Below, piece after piece: positions 1 to 7,226 of a stretch of 19,387 nt of DNA (position 1 is its first letter; each line of letters begins with the position of its first letter). The notes below the pieces were generated by a model, which was not told the DNA's origin, searched no databases, and saw nothing but the letters and a program-made list of their open reading frames with translations. The stretch comes from Minisyncoccota bacterium (GTDB taxonomy: Bacteria > Patescibacteriota > Minisyncoccia > UBA6257 > 1-14-0-10-40-38), in assembly GCA_009694925.1 (NCBI GenBank), contig SIBX01000011.1:1-19387 (forward strand), read 5' to 3'. Position numbers and translations under genes: made by a program.

Positions 1-2
1 AG

Positions 3-23
3 ATTCCCGATCGGGTCGGGAAT
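3..23. repeat. G+C-rich palindromic (REP-like) element
   Basis: The arms ATTCCCGA (3-10) and TCGGGAAT (16-23) are perfect reverse complements around a 5-base loop, and CCCGATCGGG (6-15) is itself a perfect palindrome, so two alternative hairpins are possible. The element is much richer in G+C than the flanking DNA. It lies just upstream of the pilus operon and could be an intergenic REP-type repeat or the hairpin of an upstream gene's terminator, although no T-run follows. The window starts inside this region, so its full extent is unknown. Confidence 0.6.
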
Positions 24-75
24 GACAGAAAAAGCGCAAAATTTAGTTTTTGAAATTCACATAATATTATTTTAA

Positions 76-1794
76 ATGGTAAAAATTCCAGATCAAAAAT
101 TTAAAGAACTTCTTCTTCTGGACGGCGTAATAAACGAAGATCAGTTTAGTGAAGCAGTTGGTAAAGCTAAACGTCTTTCGATTGGCGTTGGAGATGTTCT
201 TCTAGGAGAAAATTTAATCACAGAAGAATATTATTATAATTTAATTTCTAAGTTTTACGGCATAGACAGAGCAAGATTAAATGAAAGAAAAATAGACGAA
301 CTCTCTCTTCGTCTTCTACCCGAAGATTTAGCTCGCCAGAAAAGATCTATCGTCTTTGAAAGGGCTACTGATGGATCACTCTCTGTGGCCATGGAAGACC
401 CCAGCGATCTTTTAAGTATTGAATTTTTAGAAGGTCATCTTCATTCAAAAATAAAACCATTCTTAGCTTCCAGAGATGATATTGAAAGGGGATTTTCTCT
501 TTATGGCAAAAAAATTGCAGAAGAATTTAGAAAAACAATTCAGGACAATATTCAGGCAACTTTAAAAAGTAAAATATCAGAAAAAGGGTCCAAAGAAGCA
601 GCCGAAGATTTGCCGGTTATATCGCTTACTGACAACATAATAACTTATGCGGTTTCTTCCCGCGCTTCGGATATTCACATAGAAGCCTTAGAATCTGAAG
701 TTTTAATTAGATTTAGAGTAGACGGCATTTTAAAAGAAATTGTCCGCGTCCAAAGAGAAATCTATCAGGCACTTGTTGCCAGGTTTAAATTAATTTCAGG
801 TCTAAAGCTCGACGAGCACTATAAGCCTCAAGATGGAAGATTTAGATATCAAATAGGCAACGAATTTATAGATGTCCGCGTTTCGGTCATTCCAACTTTT
901 TATGGAGAAAAAGTTCAAATGAGGTTGCTCACTTCAAATCTGCGCCCGCTTTCTTTCGAAGAGTTAGGGTTTTTGCCTGATATGATAAAAATCTTAAAAG
1001 ATAATATTTCCAAAACCTACGGCATGATTTTAGTTACGGGCCCAACTGGTTCAGGAAAAACAACTACGCTCTATTCAATAATGAGCGGCTTAAATAAGCC
1101 AGAGGTGAACATTGTTTCCTTAGAAGATCCTGTTGAGTATTATATGAAGTATGTAAATCAGATACAGGTCAATCCGCAAGCAGGCATAACTTTTGCCAAT
1201 GGTCTGCGCGCAATCTTAAGGCAAGATCCAAATGTGGTCATGGTAGGAGAAATAAGAGACGAAGAAACTGCTGATATTTCGGTTAATGCCGCTTTAACCG
1301 GCCACCTAGTGCTTTCCAGTTTGCACACTAACGATGCCACAACAGCAGTTCCTAGGATTTTCGATTTAAAAATTCCGCCATTTTTAGTCTCTGCAGTTTT
1401 AAATATTGTGGTAGCCCAGCGTTTAGTTAGGCGTCTTTGTGTAAATTGTATAACTTCCTATAAAATAGAAGATTCCGAAAAAGATTTCATCATAGAACAG
1501 GTTAATAGAATCGGAGAGAAGGGTGTTGATTATAAAATCCCTAAAACAATGTTTAAGGGCAGAGGGTGTCAGAATTGCGCCAATTCAGGCTTTAAGGGAA
1601 GAATTGGTATTTATGAAATTTTAAATATAACAGAGGAGGTAAGAGGCATTATAGCAGATAAAAATTTTACATTAGATAAATTAAAAGAAGTGGCCAGGCG
1701 CTCTGGATTTATAACCATGTTTGAAGATGGCTTGAGAAAGGTTGAAAGGGGAATGACAACTCTAGATGAGGTTCTGCGCGTTATCAGGGATTAA
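76..1794 (+). CDS. pilB: Type IV pilus assembly ATPase PilB (GspE family)
   Basis: Hexameric cytoplasmic ATPase that powers pilus extension by turning the PilC platform. The 572 residues fit the family. An N-terminal MshEN/T2SSE_N-like region (about 1-150) precedes the ATPase core. The core shows the family's SRASDIHIE segment (about 196-204), the Walker A motif GPTGSGKTT (322-330), the VVMVGEIRD Walker B region (387-395, with E392) and the TGHLVLSSLHTND His box. A CxxC pair (C455/C458) and a second one (C498/C501) form the zinc-binding site typical of PilB/GspE and absent from PilT, which argues for the extension motor. There is no Shine-Dalgarno sequence before the ATG; the upstream bases are an A/T run. 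pilC follows after 18 bases, so the two are probably co-transcribed. GspE of a type II secretion system is the alternative, but PilM/PilN downstream favours a pilus. Confidence 0.96.
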   Translation: MVKIPDQKFKELLLLDGVINEDQFSEAVGKAKRLSIGVGDVLLGENLITEEYYYNLISKFYGIDRARLNERKIDELSLRLLPEDLARQKRSIVFERATDGSLSVAMEDPSDLLSIEFLEGHLHSKIKPFLASRDDIERGFSLYGKKIAEEFRKTIQDNIQATLKSKISEKGSKEAAEDLPVISLTDNIITYAVSSRASDIHIEALESEVLIRFRVDGILKEIVRVQREIYQALVARFKLISGLKLDEHYKPQDGRFRYQIGNEFIDVRVSVIPTFYGEKVQMRLLTSNLRPLSFEELGFLPDMIKILKDNISKTYGMILVTGPTGSGKTTTLYSIMSGLNKPEVNIVSLEDPVEYYMKYVNQIQVNPQAGITFANGLRAILRQDPNVVMVGEIRDEETADISVNAALTGHLVLSSLHTNDATTAVPRIFDLKIPPFLVSAVLNIVVAQRLVRRLCVNCITSYKIEDSEKDFIIEQVNRIGEKGVDYKIPKTMFKGRGCQNCANSGFKGRIGIYEILNITEEVRGIIADKNFTLDKLKEVARRSGFITMFEDGLRKVERGMTTLDEVLRVIRD

Positions 1795-1812
1795 AATGAT
1801 ATAATATATAAT

Positions 1813-3024
1813 ATGAGATTCAAATATTCTGCTTTTAAAAATACCGGAGAAGCAGTAGAGGGAGATATAGACGTAAAAGATAAGGTAGAAGTTTTAAAAT
1901 TCCTAGAATCAAAGGGTTTAAAGCCGATTTCTATAAAATTAATAAATGTAAAAAACACCAAGATAGAGCTTGGTTTATTTGGCCAAAAAATAACTCTTTC
2001 CGACAAGCTTTTCTTAACCAAATATATTTCGTTGATGTTAAAAGCTGGAATGGATATTTTTAAAACCGTAGACATCTTAATCGCCGACTTCGAAAAGCCA
2101 GCCATGAAAGCTTTTTTAGGTGAGGTTCGCGCCGGATTAGAGAAGGGTCAGCAACTTCATTCAGTTTTTGAAAAATATCCCATTTTTTTCTCCAAGATTT
2201 TCGTTAATTTAATTAAAGCAGGAGAATCTTCTGGAAATCTAGACGGAGTCTTTAGTGATTTAAACACCACCTTAACTAAAGAAAATGAACTTAGGGGAAA
2301 AATAAAAGCAGCCTTAATTTATCCTTGTTTGCTCTTAGGGGTCGCCATGATGATTTTAATTTTTTTATTAACCTTTGCACTTCCTAAAATTGCTGGAGTT
2401 TTTACTGGCTCAGGTTTTAATCCGCCACTTTTTTCTAAAGTTGTTTTTGCTATAGGTTTATTTCTGGGGAATAATATAGCTTTGTTTATTGGAGGAGGAA
2501 TTTTTCTTTCTTTAGGAATATTTTTCTTTTTAGCAAAAACCGCTAAAGGGAGAAGTTTTTGGCAGAAAATGTTAGACAACGCGCCATTAATTAAGAAAAT
2601 TAGGCAAGAAATAGCCCTAGAACGCTTTGCGACAACTTTTTCTACTCTACTAAGGTCAGGCGTTCCGATTACCGATGCCATAGAAATGTCGGCAGATATT
2701 GTCGGCTCAAAGGCTATGGAGCGCGATCTTAGGAGAATTGCCAAAGAAGATTTAGTTAAAGGTTTAACTATAGGAGAATCTTTTAAAGCCTCCAATTCTT
2801 TTCCAAAAACAGTTTCTACTCTCATAGCCATTTCTGAAAAAACAGGACATTTAGATGAAATTTTAAATACTCTTGCCGGTTTCTACGACACAGAAGTAGA
2901 CACATCTTTAAAGACACTGGTATCTTTCTTAGAGCCAGTTTTACTTATGTTAATTGGAGGAGTTGTGGGAACCATTGCTCTTGCAATTATTGTGCCGATA
3001 TATCAACTTGTAGGCCAATTTTAA
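1813..3024 (+). CDS. pilC: Type IV pilus inner-membrane platform protein PilC (GspF family)
   Basis: Polytopic platform protein that couples PilB to pilin insertion. The 403 residues match the usual length. A short N-terminal segment of the type FKYSAFKNTGEAVEGDI leads into two repeated GspF domains (about 65-190 and 265-395). Membrane segments are visible near 168-190, 212-243 and 369-399. The second domain carries the typical ERFATTFSTLLRSGVPI stretch, the counterpart of YISLMLKAGMDI in the first. The gene sits 18 bases after pilB and 9 bases before the first pseudopilin gene. A long open frame on the opposite strand here is a coding shadow. Confidence 0.95.
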   Translation: MRFKYSAFKNTGEAVEGDIDVKDKVEVLKFLESKGLKPISIKLINVKNTKIELGLFGQKITLSDKLFLTKYISLMLKAGMDIFKTVDILIADFEKPAMKAFLGEVRAGLEKGQQLHSVFEKYPIFFSKIFVNLIKAGESSGNLDGVFSDLNTTLTKENELRGKIKAALIYPCLLLGVAMMILIFLLTFALPKIAGVFTGSGFNPPLFSKVVFAIGLFLGNNIALFIGGGIFLSLGIFFFLAKTAKGRSFWQKMLDNAPLIKKIRQEIALERFATTFSTLLRSGVPITDAIEMSADIVGSKAMERDLRRIAKEDLVKGLTIGESFKASNSFPKTVSTLIAISEKTGHLDEILNTLAGFYDTEVDTSLKTLVSFLEPVLLMLIGGVVGTIALAIIVPIYQLVGQF

Positions 3025-3033
3025 TTTTTAAAA

Positions 3034-3519
3034 ATGAAAAACAAACTTAAGTCCTCTTCCGGCCTGACCTTAATAGAGCTTCTTGTAGTTGTAGGCATTA
3101 TTGCCGCTCTTTCTGGTTTCGGAATGTCAAACCTTTTTGGTTTTAAAGCCGGTCAAGACTTAGACAATACGGCCAAAGAAATAGTCGCATCCTTAAGAGA
3201 TGCCAGTTCAAAATCTGTCACCGGAGAAGATTTAAATATTCAGGGCGAACGCTGGGGCGTACATTTTGACAACTCTGGGTCGTCCGACTTTTATGAAGTT
3301 TTTAAAGGAACAACTTATCCAGGCACAGCATATTCAAAAAGAGTTTTAAATCCTAGATTAGAATTTGAAGTTCCAAATAATAATTCTTCTTTGGATATTT
3401 TTTTTGATAAATTAACCGGCATTACAAATTCACTTCAAACTGTTAAAATTATAATATCGGGAGACGCCTCAAAATTTAAAATTATTACAATAGATAGCAA
3501 TGGATCAATTAAATTTTAA
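3034..3519 (+). CDS. Type IV pseudopilin, GspH/FimT-like
   Basis: A 161-residue prepilin. A short basic leader (MKNKLKSSSG) ends at G10, followed by LTLIELLVVVGIIAALSGFG. This is a canonical class III prepilin-peptidase site: cleavage after Gly, and Glu at mature position 5 (E15). The hydrophobic helix continues to about residue 30, followed by a region like GspH/FimT minor pilins (an 'IVASLRDASSKSV' helix, then a beta-rich globular part). Family-level assignment rests on length, the N-terminus and position after pilC. It is probably a minor pilin that primes assembly, although it could be a structural subunit, since no other obvious major pilin gene is in the window. Its last 20 bases overlap the next gene. 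Confidence 0.85.
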   Translation: MKNKLKSSSGLTLIELLVVVGIIAALSGFGMSNLFGFKAGQDLDNTAKEIVASLRDASSKSVTGEDLNIQGERWGVHFDNSGSSDFYEVFKGTTYPGTAYSKRVLNPRLEFEVPNNNSSLDIFFDKLTGITNSLQTVKIIISGDASKFKIITIDSNGSIKF

Positions 3520-4231
3520 AAAAAATACTTTATTGTCGGCAAGGCGAAAGTCTGCGAAAGAGAGCCTGCCGTCCATATCTTTAGCGAAGGCCGGTCAATC
3601 TTTAGTAGAAATACTGATTGCCATCACGGTGGCTTTTATCATGATTTCTGGCGCATCTGCCTTGATAGGCGTTAGTCTTCACGGTACAAAGGTTAATAGG
3701 TTTAATCAGGAGGGCAATTTTTTAGCAGAAGATTTATTAAGCAAATTGACTGCTTATTCTGATAAAAAATGGTATTGTCCAACGCCTTGTTCAGGAAATT
3801 TTGGAATTTACAATTTAGGCAAAGATCCTCTTCTTAATCACTATTATTTAAGCACATCAACTCCCGTCACCTCTTGGATATCCGGTGATGAAACTTTGAC
3901 TCTTAATGGATTGAATTATATTAGATATTTTTATGTAGAGAATGTTTCAAGAGATGCTAACGGCAATATTGAAAGTTCTTATGATATTAATAACGACGAT
4001 CCCTCAACCCAAAAATTAACCATCATAGTTTCTTGGAGCGGAACGCCTAATGCAGGGCAAACCATTATTTCTAAGTATATTATAAGAAAATCAAGCGTGG
4101 TTTTTATTCAAACAGATTGGACTGGAGGTCCAAATCCTACAGACTGGTCTTACGTGCCTAAATTCAGTAATCAATTTCATGATGAGTTGAATATCCAATA
4201 CTCTACTAACGGAGAAATAACAATACAATGA
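3500..4231 (+). CDS. Type IV pseudopilin, PilV/GspI-like, with an enlarged leader
   Basis: A 243-residue prepilin. The cleavage site is AG|QSLVEILIAITVAFI: G32 at -1 and E37 at mature position 5, then a hydrophobic helix and a beta-rich domain with one close Cys pair. The leader is about 32 residues, against 6-15 for most pilins, because a G+C-rich palindromic segment (about 3535-3592) is present in frame between the start and the cleavage site. The ATG at 3500 overlaps the preceding gene by 20 bases; a TTG at 3533 is an alternative start but would still include the extra segment. The stop TGA overlaps the next ATG as ATGA, suggesting translational coupling. It is probably a minor pilin. Confidence 0.82.
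   Translation: MDQLNFKKNTLLSARRKSAKESLPSISLAKAGQSLVEILIAITVAFIMISGASALIGVSLHGTKVNRFNQEGNFLAEDLLSKLTAYSDKKWYCPTPCSGNFGIYNLGKDPLLNHYYLSTSTPVTSWISGDETLTLNGLNYIRYFYVENVSRDANGNIESSYDINNDDPSTQKLTIIVSWSGTPNAGQTIISKYIIRKSSVVFIQTDWTGGPNPTDWSYVPKFSNQFHDELNIQYSTNGEITIQ
3535..3592. repeat. Imperfect G+C-rich palindromic element inside a prepilin gene
   Basis: CGGCA (3537-3541) pairs with TGCCG (3567-3571) and GGC (3543-3545) with GCC (3564-3566), leaving one bulged A, to form an 8-bp stem. The heptamer GCGAARG recurs at 3544, 3554 and 3584. Local G+C content is well above the surrounding gene. The segment is a multiple of three in effect: it encodes about 20 Ser/Lys/Arg/Ala-rich residues directly before the prepilin cleavage site, where other pilins have none. 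I infer an in-frame palindromic repeat insertion; its exact borders cannot be set without relatives. Confidence 0.5.
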
Positions 4232-5232
4232 AAAAAATATTTATAATCATAGCTGTAATTTTATTTTTCGGATCAATTATTAAAATTAACGCATCCAGCA
4301 CCGCCGGCGGAGATTTTACTGGTTGGCTGTGGTCCGGTTCATATCTAAATATTGGTTCTCTGTGTGGTAGTAGTCCGACGGAATGCGGCAATGCTGGTTG
4401 GGGAAGTTTATCTTCTCTTAATAATTATAGCGGAGATACTGCTCCTCCTCCCGATTATGGAATTAATTTTCCAGCTGTAAGCGGCCCTGTTAATGGTAGG
4501 GTATGGATGTCCAATTTGGGTTGGATAGATCTTAATCCAATAGGCCCATTTCCAACTGATCCAGCTGATGTTTGTAATCCTGCTCCATGTCCTGCAACTG
4601 GAGTCATCAGAGAAGTTAATAATGATTTATCCGGTTGGGCAAGAGTAGCTAGTATTGGCAATGCTGCGTCTTTTCAAGTAGATCCAAATAATCCAAGCCT
4701 GGTAGATAATAGCGGCGGATATAGCGGCTGGATAAAGATGAGCGGCACAGCTTCGGATGGAGCAAATTACAAAGTTTATTATGATTCCTCGACAGACTCT
4801 CTCTTGGGTAATGCTTGGTCTCTTGATGTTGGTTGGATTACTTTTGATGGTAGAGGGCCATCAGTCCCGCCAGTCTTCAGCGACGCAGAGCTTGTCTCGG
4901 GGGCAATAGATACCTGTCCATCGGGTATAGATTGCGGTGCCAGTCTAAATACTTTTCTGTGGAGAGGGACTCTTAATAAAGGCTTTATTAATTTTCAAAT
5001 TGCCTCTTCTGATTCATTAAATGGTCCATGGGACTTTTATGGGCCAAATGGCATTGCTTCAGATTACTACTCTGTCATCGTAGATACTCCAGTAAAGATA
5101 ACGGCGGAACATCTGAATAAAAGATATTTTAAATACAAAATATTTATTAGCGATTGTAGTCCGAATAATTGTGGCGGCAATCCAATAGCGTCTCCAGTCA
5201 TTAAAGATATTATTCTTAATTGGAGTGAGTAA
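4228..5232 (+). CDS. Secreted Trp- and Cys-rich repeat protein of the pilus operon
   Basis: A 334-residue exported protein of no family I can name with certainty. Residues 1-22 are a signal peptide (MKK, hydrophobic core, cleavage near INA|SST). The mature part is acidic, rich in Gly, Ser and Asn, and repeats a short Trp motif: FTGWLWSG (30-37), RVWMSNLGWIDLNP (91-104), LSGWARV (134-140), YSGWIKMSG (165-173) and NAWSLDVGWITFDG (195-208). Eight cysteines fall in four close pairs (46/53, 116/121, 230/236, 310/315), which suggests local disulfides. There is no prepilin site or sortase signal. The gene overlaps the preceding pilin gene by ATGA and lies 2 bases before the PilX-like gene, so it belongs to the pilus operon. 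It may be a surface or pilus-tip adhesin-like protein; that role is inference. Confidence 0.75.
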   Translation: MKKIFIIIAVILFFGSIIKINASSTAGGDFTGWLWSGSYLNIGSLCGSSPTECGNAGWGSLSSLNNYSGDTAPPPDYGINFPAVSGPVNGRVWMSNLGWIDLNPIGPFPTDPADVCNPAPCPATGVIREVNNDLSGWARVASIGNAASFQVDPNNPSLVDNSGGYSGWIKMSGTASDGANYKVYYDSSTDSLLGNAWSLDVGWITFDGRGPSVPPVFSDAELVSGAIDTCPSGIDCGASLNTFLWRGTLNKGFINFQIASSDSLNGPWDFYGPNGIASDYYSVIVDTPVKITAEHLNKRYFKYKIFISDCSPNNCGGNPIASPVIKDIILNWSE

Positions 5233-5234
5233 AA

Positions 5235-5663
5235 ATGGATAAGATAAAAAATAGTAAAAAAAAAGGGATTATTTCGCTCATCGTGGCACTAATTTTAGGC
5301 GCCGTTATAGTTGAAATTGGTCTTAATGTCGCTTTTTTATCTTTTATTATTTCAGAAAGCAATCTAGGAAATCGCTTAACCAATGAAGCCCTTTCTTCTG
5401 CTCGCACCGGTATTGACGATGGGATCCTAAAAATTATTCGAGGCATTGATAACGCGCAATATCCATTAAACATAGGCAGTTCTCTGGTAAACGTAACGAT
5501 TTGTGGTGGGTCTCTTTGTTCGCCAGTCATAAATTCAAATAAAGATCAGATAACCTCGGTTGGATTAAGGGCTCTTAAAAAAAGAAAAATTATAGCTATT
5601 ATTGAAGTTGATCCAGTCACTCGTCTTGTTAAAGTAGAGTCAATTGAAGAAGTTCCATTTTAA
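5235..5663 (+). CDS. PilX-like minor pilus protein
   Basis: A 142-residue membrane-anchored protein. A basic N-terminus (MDKIKNSKKKG) is followed by a hydrophobic helix (about 11-37), then a segment with NEALSSARTGIDDGILKI. That segment resembles the post-helix 'AESGIEDAL' region of PilX/GspK-type minor pilins. The Gly before the helix fits a prepilin site, but mature position 5 is Ile rather than the usual Glu, as can occur in GspK-like tip pseudopilins. The globular part is short (about 90 residues) and holds one CGGSLC cysteine pair. It lies 2 bases after the Trp-rich gene and 5 bases before the pilM-pilN fusion. Assignment to PilX is by resemblance and position. Confidence 0.6.
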   Translation: MDKIKNSKKKGIISLIVALILGAVIVEIGLNVAFLSFIISESNLGNRLTNEALSSARTGIDDGILKIIRGIDNAQYPLNIGSSLVNVTICGGSLCSPVINSNKDQITSVGLRALKKRKIIAIIEVDPVTRLVKVESIEEVPF

Positions 5664-5668
5664 AAAAA

Positions 5669-7225
5669 ATGAAAGAAATACAAAAAATAGAAAAAAAATC
5701 AGTCAGTAAACACAGGTTAAAAACCTTTTTTGCTGAACTGGGTGAAAAGCTTAATCCAACTCCTATTGTTGGGGGATTTTCCATTTCAGATGTTTCAATT
5801 AAATATCTTAGTCTAAAAAACAATTCACAGATTGTTGCAAAATCAGCCTTAAGGCTTCCTCCGGGAATAATTAAAAACGGAGAATTAATCGATGAGGCAA
5901 ATTTTGCCAAAGCGCTGAATTCAATCAAAAAAAGTTTAAACATCAAAGGAAATGCCAATATAGTATTGAATCTTTCTCAATCTCTGGTATTTACTCAATC
6001 TTTTTCTATGCCCCTGATTTCTGAATCAGAATTAAGCGAAGCGCTTAATCTTAATATGCAAATGGTTTCTCCAATAAACTTTGAAGATGCAATTTATGAT
6101 TCAGAAAAAATTGGTGAGTATTCCGATTCGAGTTCTAAGGTTGAATATTTAGGAGCCTTTGCAAATAAGTCTGCTGTTGAAAAATATATTAAAATTTTTA
6201 AAATTTGCGGATTCTATATTTCAGCCATCGAATTTCCTTCACTCTCTCTTGTTAGATTAATAGAAACAGAGGCAAGATTTAAGAAAGAAGAAAGCTATAT
6301 TTTTTTAGATATTGTTCCAGAAGGGATCTCTCTTCTCGCAATAAAAAATTTCAAACTCTACTTTAATCATTTTCACAATTGGCAATCTGTCATGGAGGAG
6401 ATGGGGGAAAAGCAAATATCAAAAATCGGCTTTAATAATTTTATAGTTCAAGAAATAAAGAAAGTTACAAATTTTTTCTCTAGCCACTTTTCTAGTAGCG
6501 TAGATTCTTTAATAATATCTTCAAGTTCTAAAATAGAAGGCATGGAGGAGATGTTAAAAAATAATTTCTCTTTTAATATAGAAGAGTTTAATGTTTCTTC
6601 TATCGAAGATATAGATGCTTCTTGGTTGCATGTTTTAGGAAGCGCCAGAAGAGGACTAATTTCTAGGCATAACGATGTCTTAATAAGCTTAACCAACGAG
6701 CCGGTGAAAATAGAATTTTTTAGGAATCGGGTTTTTGCGCTTGTTAGGCTATGGAGAAAATTATATATAACTGTTTTTAGTTTTTCATTAATAGCATTTT
6801 TAATTGTAGATGTATATCTTGTGTCTATTGAGTCTGACTTTAAAATCAAAGCAGAAAAATCCCTAGGTGATGCAAGTATATCAAAGGCGATGGCTCTAGA
6901 GGTTGAAGTAAAAAAGTTTAATTCAAATCTTGATCTTTTAAAAAAAGCTGACGATTTAAGCTTTAAGGCATCGGATCTGCTCTTTACTATTTATAATATG
7001 TTGCCTGGAGGTTTATATATTGACGGTATAAATTTAAATGACAATATCGTTTCAGTATTCGGATCAGCCGCTTCAGAGAATTTAATTTTGGCTTTTAAAG
7101 AGAATGGATTAACAAAAGAAAAAAGATTTTATGAAATTTCTCTTCCATTAACCAACATAAAACCAGATGCCGGAGGACGTTTCAGATTTAGCGCCTCTTT
7201 TAAATTTAAAAGAGAAGAATTTTAA
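5669..7225 (+). CDS. PilM-PilN fusion protein of the pilus inner-membrane complex
   Basis: A single 518-residue frame that joins two normally separate alignment-complex proteins. Residues about 34-332 are an actin-like PilM domain: an opening VGGFSISDVSIKYLSL strand pair, the MPLISESELSEALNLNMQ segment typical of PilM, and IFLDIVPEGISLLAI in the second phosphate-loop position. Residues about 337-518 are PilN-like: a cytoplasmic lead-in (ISLTNEPVKIEF), a membrane helix (about 364-386), a charged coiled-coil-like stretch (388-430), and a beta-alpha domain with GLYIDGINLNDNIVSVFGSA (448-467), as in PilN. In other bacteria PilM binds the cytoplasmic N-terminus of PilN, so the fusion fixes that contact. 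Both PilM nucleotide-site motifs look eroded. No pilO follows: the next gene is convergent, one base away. Confidence 0.82.
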   Translation: MKEIQKIEKKSVSKHRLKTFFAELGEKLNPTPIVGGFSISDVSIKYLSLKNNSQIVAKSALRLPPGIIKNGELIDEANFAKALNSIKKSLNIKGNANIVLNLSQSLVFTQSFSMPLISESELSEALNLNMQMVSPINFEDAIYDSEKIGEYSDSSSKVEYLGAFANKSAVEKYIKIFKICGFYISAIEFPSLSLVRLIETEARFKKEESYIFLDIVPEGISLLAIKNFKLYFNHFHNWQSVMEEMGEKQISKIGFNNFIVQEIKKVTNFFSSHFSSSVDSLIISSSSKIEGMEEMLKNNFSFNIEEFNVSSIEDIDASWLHVLGSARRGLISRHNDVLISLTNEPVKIEFFRNRVFALVRLWRKLYITVFSFSLIAFLIVDVYLVSIESDFKIKAEKSLGDASISKAMALEVEVKKFNSNLDLLKKADDLSFKASDLLFTIYNMLPGGLYIDGINLNDNIVSVFGSAASENLILAFKENGLTKEKRFYEISLPLTNIKPDAGGRFRFSASFKFKREEF

Positions 7226-7226
7226 G

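Noticed and set aside
2319..2831. 170-residue open frame opposite pilC
   Set aside because: It lies wholly inside pilC on the other strand, has no family motif, and follows the codon shadow of a well-supported gene.
3535..3592. Transcription terminator between the two pilin genes
   Set aside because: The hairpin lies within an open frame leading into a perfect prepilin motif and has no T-run, so an in-frame repeat is more likely.
4228..4260. Recoded TGA (Gly) as in Gracilibacteria
   Set aside because: TGA ends the prepilin gene at 4229-4231 in a normal ATGA overlap, and no gene has an internal TGA, so TGA is not a sense codon here.
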